DNA from: Doryteuthis pealeii
Lineage: Eukaryota > Mollusca > Cephalopoda > Myopsida > Loliginidae
Reading direction: 5' to 3'
DNA: 64,000 bases
Assembly (NCBI GenBank): GCA_023376005.1
Contig: CM042152.1
Coordinates: 86,009,856-86,073,855 of the forward strand
Shown: positions 58,747 to 64,000 of the stretch, in pieces
Numbering within the stretch: position 1 is the first letter of the stretch
Layout: every line of letters starts with the position of its first letter
Position numbers and translations under genes: made by a program
The notes under the pieces: model-generated
What the model was told of the DNA's origin: nothing
What the model saw: only the letters and a program-made list of their open reading frames with translations
Databases searched by the model: none

Positions 58747-59396
58747 AACTTCCTTCCATTCTGCACCTGGGAACATTGAGGTTATCAATAGGTCATCACA
58801 CTTGCTAATCATCATTTATTATTATTGATTTTCACTAGTATTTTCTTTCATCTTCTAATTTTTAGCTCCTTTCTTTGTCACTTTTTTTTATCATTCAATG
58901 ACAGTGAGGAACAGAGGAGACATTTTATATTTTAGTCAAAATCAAGTAATTAAAAAATATAACTTGCTGTCACTTGCTCTCTAGTAGGATTCTAAATGTT
59001 ATGAATTGCCATGCTACTCTGTTGATTTCATACAGTGATAGAAAGGACATGAATGTCTTTTGATGATTTATACACTTTTTTCACTGTCTTCAGACTGGCT
59101 TTTAGGGTGTACATTTTTCATGCAGTTGGCAACAAATAATCAATTGATAGAACTTCTCTTAGCAAATATTTGACCGGTTCTCAGCACACACACGTTTCAG
59201 AAGGTGGATAGGCTTTAACTGTCCCTCATCTGTCTCTGTTGCTTGTCACAGAACAGACTATCACATGATCTGCCTCCCCACCACCAGACATGCCCAATCT
59301 TCTACTTTATAACTTTTTAGGAGCTTTTTGATAACATTTGAACTTCCTTCCATTCTGCACCTGGGAACATTGAGGTTATCAATAGGTCATCACACT
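58747..59396 (+). repeat. Perfect 56-bp direct repeat flanking 538 bp (copy 3)
   Basis: Units 58747-58802 and 59341-59396 are identical, beginning AACTTCCTTCCATTCTGC and ending GGTCATCACACT. The interval holds no recognised element. Confidence 0.85.
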
Positions 59397-59751
59397 CCGC
59401 AGCTGTCTGCACACAGTGATCTGACACAGATTTCTACTAACCTATGGAACCCTCATAGATTCTTATTCTAGGCAATGAATGATTTTATAATTCAAACCAA
59501 CACTGTGAAACAATTTGATAACCAAAAAGAAAATATGTTCTGCCGCTGAAAATAAATTAATTATTAACTCTTTAGTTGCTGCATTTTTCAATTAAAAAAT
59601 GACTTAAAAATACAAAATTATTTTAAAATCACTGTAAAATGTTATAATAATCAATGTAAATCTTATGAACTAGTAGAAAATATGTACAAGCAAATGGAAT
59701 AGAAGACGAAATCTGACTATATTTGCACATGGTAGAATGTTAGGTATCAAA

Positions 59752-60060
59752 TATTGAAGTCAGTAAGTCTACTGTTGGTTTGAACAACAGCAGCTAACTA
59801 AGTACCACTTAAGCAGTGTCCAAGACAGTTGGTATATATAGAAATCAAGAACGACCCATTCATGAATTTGGGTGATTTGGGCCATTCCACTCCTTGAGTT
59901 CTGATTAGCCGCTTGATCTGAATGACATTGTGGAGTCCCACATATATCCTGTCATTCCGCAGCAGACCCTGTGACATTCGGGCTTGTATTCAAGTTACAA
60001 CCGTTCGTTGCCTTGTCTTCCCAGTTCAACGGTAATTTGGAACTTTAATTATTCTTCATC
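59752..60060 (-). repeat. Family E repeat, right inverted arm (copy 3)
   Basis: Reverse of the 55884 unit, about 3.55 kb away. The pair encloses the two opposed Helitrons and the 56-bp repeats. Confidence 0.7.
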
Positions 60061-60351
60061 AAACTACTGTGAAAGGATAAAAAAAAAAATTTGGTCCAAT
60101 TTGAACCGTAATATTTTGATAACAATATCACTATGAGCACCATATATCTGGCTGGCCGGTTTTGGGAGAGGCTTTTGGCTCATGCACTGGCTGGTGTTGA
60201 AGCTTATTTTTGACCCTCCTCTTTGAAGATACTAGTTTTTACAAGAACTAAGAGAAAAATGATCCATGATCACAGAATTACAACACTAGAATCTAGAGAG
60301 AAATTTTGACTTTATAAAACCAAGATTTCTCATTTTCCATACACACAAACT

Positions 60352-60383
60352 CTTTTTTTCTTTCTTTCTTTCTTTCTTTTTTA
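60352..60383 (+). repeat. (CTTT)n tract, right edge of the block
   Basis: The allelic tract in copy 1 borders the gap. After it comes TTATTCAGAAG, single-copy DNA. Confidence 0.88.
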
Positions 60384-61262
60384 TTCAGAAGTAAAAACTT
60401 TTAATTCTTGTCTATTATAAAGTTCCCAAAAAATAACTTAAAAAGGTGTATATTAGTATTTCATTTAAGATCATTTTTTTTTTACCATTATATAGTTTTC
60501 TAACTTTTCTTTATACTTTTCTCTGATGTCATCAACTTTTAACAATACAATAGGAAGAATGGAAGTTCTTTAATCAGAAGAGAAGATCTGATATTAGCAG
60601 AAATAAAAACGTGTCAAATCTTTATTAATCTAGTTATGTCCATCTGAATAGCAGCAACCATGCTTGATAACTATTTATAGTTTCAATTTTGATGTCCACT
60701 CAACTCTGCTAATAGCAACTTCTCTGAACACGACTCTTTTTCTACTAAAGTAATAAACGAAAATTGCTAAATAAAGCGTGAGAATTAATAGACATCAATA
60801 AAGTAGCAAAATGAGAATTCCCACTGACGGCGAAGTCTCCCAATTAAATATCTTTTGAATTTAATCAGAGGGATAGATAAAAAGATGTACCATGAGTCAC
60901 TTGTAATTATCTCACTCCCATCATTATTTGATGGACATAGATCAATGGCTGATTGCTTGATAGTAAGACATCAATGGACGTCTGTCTCTCTCTCTCTCTT
61001 CACAAGTTAGTTGACACAAATGATGGCAATAATAGCTCTTTGCAGCCAAGTTGAATCCAAATGATCAAAGACAAGTTGAAACAAAAATGAGAGATAATGT
61101 GACATCATGACTCAAACTAAATTCAAAATAACATTTAACAAGATAACTGAGCCAAGCAAAAACATGCTGAATTATATTATGAATATGATTTAGAATCTGC
61201 ACCTGCTCTTTTATGTAGCTGTGATCATTGTGTATTTCCACATTAGTGCCAGTGATTAGTAT
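60384..61262. other. Single-copy AT-rich DNA
   Basis: No gene recognised. A (TC)n run lies near 60983-60998. Confidence 0.5.
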
Positions 61263-61576
61263 CTGAACCCATTTATATATATTTACCAACCCCTCCGCAC
61301 AAGCAGGATGTGACACAAGGTCAATTTCTTAAGCGGAGTTCAACAGGTTTGAATTCAGAGTTTTCTTTCTCTTAGACGGGTTGCCTAACCAAGGTTAAAG
61401 AGCCCAGTGTGCCCTACTATTTACCCATAGCTGGAGGGAGAGTAGGATTCATACCTTGCCCAAGGGTATTAGCGTTGTGAAGTGAAATTACCACATCCAG
61501 GATTTGAACTCGGGGCGACGAGTCCATTTCCCATGACTTTAACCATTACACCACGCGCTTCCTGAACCCATTTATA
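61263..61576 (-). mobile_element. SINE-B, best-preserved, 15-bp TSD
   Basis: The body 61278-61561 (284 bp) lies between perfect copies of CTGAACCCATTTATA (61263-61277 and 61562-61576). On the minus strand the head has A box GTGGTGTAATGGTTAAAG and B box GAGTTCAAATCC. A ~210-bp body and an AT-rich 3' end follow. The intact boxes and perfect duplication suggest a fairly recent insertion by pol III transcription and LINE-type integration. Confidence 0.9.
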
Positions 61577-61622
61577 AGGCAGCAATACAAATGCTGATTT
61601 TGAAGGTAGACAGGCCATCATT

Positions 61623-61972
61623 ATATGGAGGATTTGAAAACTGGTGCGGCACAATCTTTCTACCTACCATTTACCTTTGTGTTGTACTAAATTAAGTCAC
61701 TCTGACCTGGAGTAATAGCACCTGTTAGGGTCCTATTTATGGGTCAAACAGAAAATTTGTTTCCAAAAAAAAAAAAAATTGTGTTCCAAACTATTGCTAC
61801 AAATCTCTCAAAACTTTGCCGGTATTAAATGACCCACTGTGGTTGATATGCCACAAAACAAAACAAAACAAAGCCAAGTAAATATCAAGGCAAGTGGGTA
61901 GTCCTACCATATTTGGGAGACTGATGCAACACAATCTTCCTACCTCTCATTTGATCTCTGTTAAGCTTAAGT
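61623..61972 (+). repeat. SINE-C 3' fragment between two diverged direct repeats
   Basis: SINE-C sequence covers about 61697-61875 (CACCTGTTAGGGTCCTAT to the CAAAACAAAACAAAG tail). On both sides there is a related ~65-bp stretch, 61623-61696 and 61909-61972, sharing GCAACACAATCTT(C)CTACCT-like sequence. These are too long and too diverged to be a TSD. Confidence 0.6.
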
Positions 61973-62280
61973 ATTATTTCATTTGATTAGTAGCTGAGGC
62001 AATTGTATATTTCCTATGTGTGATTATGTTTGTTTTGATTAACCTTAACAAAAAGGCAATATATCAAAGAAATACAAATAATCTCAAAATTAGAACAACA
62101 CCTCAGTTATGAGGTGACTTGAGTTTTTTTAAAAACTTGAGGAATTTCAATGGATTATAGTAACTACAAAGAAGTCCATTAAAAAAAGTTCTTTTAAATT
62201 AGTCGCAAAAATTAAATGAGCATAAAATGTTTAAAAGCTAATCTTAGTCTAAACAATAAGTAGAACTATTGTCCACATCT
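61973..62280. other. Unassigned AT-rich DNA
   Basis: Nothing recognised. Confidence 0.5.
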
Positions 62281-62335
62281 TCATTGTTATCTGTACAATG
62301 TTTTGGCCAATGTGCCCTCTGGCCTTCTTCAGGTA
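62281..62335 (-). ncRNA. Degenerate hammerhead-like / Penelope-type motif (doubtful)
   Basis: On the minus strand CTGAAGA is followed by AGGCC...GGCC, then AAAAC where GAAAC is expected, then a CATTGT/ACAATG hairpin. Position 12 of the core is changed and no proper cleavage step follows, so it would be inactive. It shares its layout with 3861-3914. Confidence 0.25.
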
Positions 62336-63469
62336 TTTCTTCTTGGACTCGGGAACCATCTTTTTGAACTCGGGAACCTTCTTGAATCAGGAACTATCAT
62401 GGATGAACCTAACCCTTTATTAAGTCCATGGGGGTATCCTGTTCTCATTCCGCTAACCATAGCTGGGATAGAGGCGTTAAGCTGTGTTGATTATAATTAT
62501 AATTTTATAAAATTAAATTGATTTTATTTTACAATATAAAGCTTGAGTAGTCTTACATCAATTTCTAATGGCAACAAAAACATAAATGACATTATATAAA
62601 GGGGATAAAATATTTGAAGGTAGCAATGAATGAATTATCAACAACTAAAACCATTATTTAGATGTCAGACAAGTTGATTTAGACCAATAAAGATAGAAGT
62701 CACATCTTGAATAAGTGCTTCTCTTTTACACTAAGAGGCCTCACATCACAATGTACTGGAAACTTTGATAGGTGCATAGTTCATTAATAGATTGGACGAT
62801 CACCGTTTTTCTTAGATTTATATTAAAGATATCAAACAGTCACTTATTTATAGATCTGAGTTTTTCTGAAGGAAAAAATCAAAGACAAACACTGAAAGAA
62901 GTTGAACTCATTGTTTAGATAATGTGATGAAGAATCTTTGAGTGAATGGCACAGTTCATTGTCTTGGGCAAAGGATCACTGTCTTCTTAGTAAAGCTTAA
63001 TTATGCTCTTTCGTGATAACAAATAAACCATTTATCTTGATCAAGATCAGAGATAAACTTCCTTTTTCTTTTCTTTTCCTTTCTTTCTTTTTTTCTTTTT
63101 TTTAAGCTTTGATGATAAAAAAAATATGACTTTGCAGACTAAAAACATCACTTATTAAGTTGGTGCTTATATGTTGAATGTGCAAATGAGTTTTTTTTTT
63201 CTCATTTCATCTGAATTATACTTGATAATGATATAAAGCAATATATCATTTTTTTTATTTTGTCGAGATGATTTTTTTCTTCATTTAGAACATTTTCTAA
63301 TTTCTTATTTATTATATAAAAAAGCACTGTCCCAAGTCAATTATTCTGTTAGTAAAACTGTAGACATTATGATATCTACCTTGAACAATTACCCAGCACT
63401 GTGATACAGAAGAACTATTTAAAAAAAAAAACAAAAAAAAACTGTATGTAAATTTTCTTTACTCAAAAG
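62336..63469. other. Single-copy AT-rich DNA with polypyrimidine run
   Basis: A doubled 'ctcgggaacc' motif lies near 62349-62383 and a C/T-rich run near 63060-63105. The 72-codon frame at 62303-62521 shows no domain and is not called. Confidence 0.5.
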
Positions 63470-63780
63470 GTTTAGATTAAAGATAGTCTGGGAGTTGTGA
63501 CTAAAAACAACAGAAATTAAGATGAAAGAAATACTAATTAAAAATTAGTAGTAATTGATAATGCTCCATCTAAGAAATTCAAATTTTATACAATGAATGA
63601 AATGTAGATTGGGTTGTATCATTTTTTAGGGAAGCTAGATTTGGATGACTTCTGGTGATTGGCCTTTTTCAGCCTCATAATTGCTATAGAAAGGAAGGCT
63701 CTCTAGGATAAGATGGATGCAAATTTGAATCTTATTTTCATTTCATGTTGCTTACTAACAGCTAAGGAAAGTAAGAAGAG
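63470..63780 (+). mobile_element. Diverged repeat and SINE-D-like segment
   Basis: 63470-63595 resembles 17225-17345. 63670-63770 has a tRNA-like B-box stretch (CAAATTTGAATCTT) and the 'tttcatgttgctta' body also seen in SINE-D at 18120. The two lie in the same order as in the block, so they may belong to one larger repeat. Confidence 0.45.
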
Positions 63781-63820
63781 AGGCAGCTGCTTACTATAAA
63801 ATGTACAATCTGCTGAATGT

Positions 63821-64000
63821 ACAAGGTGGTCGGAATGTCTTGTCACCCCTACATATTGTTTTAACTTTCATTATTTTTTGTTTTAATAACATAATATACA
63901 GGGTGGCCGGAAAGTCTTGTCACCCCTACATATTGTTTTAACTTTCATTATTTTTCGTTTTAATAACATACAGGGTGGTCTGAAAGTCTTGTCACCCCTA
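63821..64000 (+). repeat. Tandem repeat, units 77 and 72 bp, runs off the window
   Basis: Units begin at 63821, 63898 and 63970 with ACAGGGTGG, then AAGTCTTGTCACCCCTA. The first unit has five extra bases before the next start. The opening resembles a Tc1/mariner-type terminus. The array is cut by the window edge. Confidence 0.85.

Larger units (their letters stand above)
40804..60383 (+). repeat. Copy 3 of the block (allele B), mostly clean
   Basis: It matches copy 1 from ~4857 to the (CTTT)n tract at the gap. The first ~1.5 kb are indel-rich and the rest reads well. It is the best source for element boundaries, because it carries the intact Helitron ends and target-site duplications. Confidence 0.93.

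Noticed and set aside
1..64000. CRISPR arrays, bacterial operons, integrated prophage
   Set aside because: No spaced identical short repeats, no dense coding, no bacterial-type gene; the sequence is typical of animal non-coding DNA.

Overview
The window looks like intergenic or intronic DNA from an animal nuclear genome. It is strongly AT-rich and full of microsatellites. It holds several tRNA-derived SINE families, mariner remnants, non-autonomous Helitrons and solo LTRs, and no credible host protein-coding gene. The SINE-dense, gene-empty texture suggests a coleoid cephalopod such as an octopus, but that is an impression and not a proven assignment. No rRNA, functional tRNA, CRISPR array or bacterial-type gene was seen.

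Layout. Positions 1-4596 occur once: a SINE with a perfect target-site duplication, a diverged ~205-bp tandem array, telomere-like motifs, a tRNA-headed SINE, two Helitron 3' ends and a long hairpin. From 4597 to 60383 one ~20-kb block appears three times. Copy 1 (4597-24973) is forward. A 100-N gap follows (24974-25073). Copy 2 (25074-40803) is the reverse complement of copy-1 positions ~20050 down to ~4597. Copy 3 (40804-60383) is forward again from copy-1 position ~4857. Positions 60384-64000 are single-copy and end in a ~72-77-bp tandem repeat.

Copies 2 and 3 share one allele and copy 1 carries another. Copy 1 alone has solo LTRs at 6296-6773 and 8352-8771. Copies 2 and 3 alone have a ~633-bp Helitron whose exact empty site is at 8820/8821. 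Copy 2, and copy 1 from about 17.4 kb to the gap, are full of single-base indels and some scrambled patches, as in uncorrected long-read contig ends. The simplest reading is an assembly artefact: two haplotypes placed end to end around a fold-back read. A real inverted duplication is not excluded from sequence alone.

Inside the block the elements are layered. A mariner transposase pseudogene was entered by a tRNA-type SINE, the SINE by a 222-bp solo LTR (all copies), and then by a 478-bp solo LTR (copy 1 only). Other contents are a second, internally deleted mariner, a (CAAAC)-tailed retroposon family with 11-13-bp target-site duplications, a Helitron family with a terminal hairpin and CTAG end, a palindromic MITE, and an unclassified repeat ('family E') arranged as inverted arms. 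Nothing forms an operon or pathway. The biology here is the history of mobile elements.
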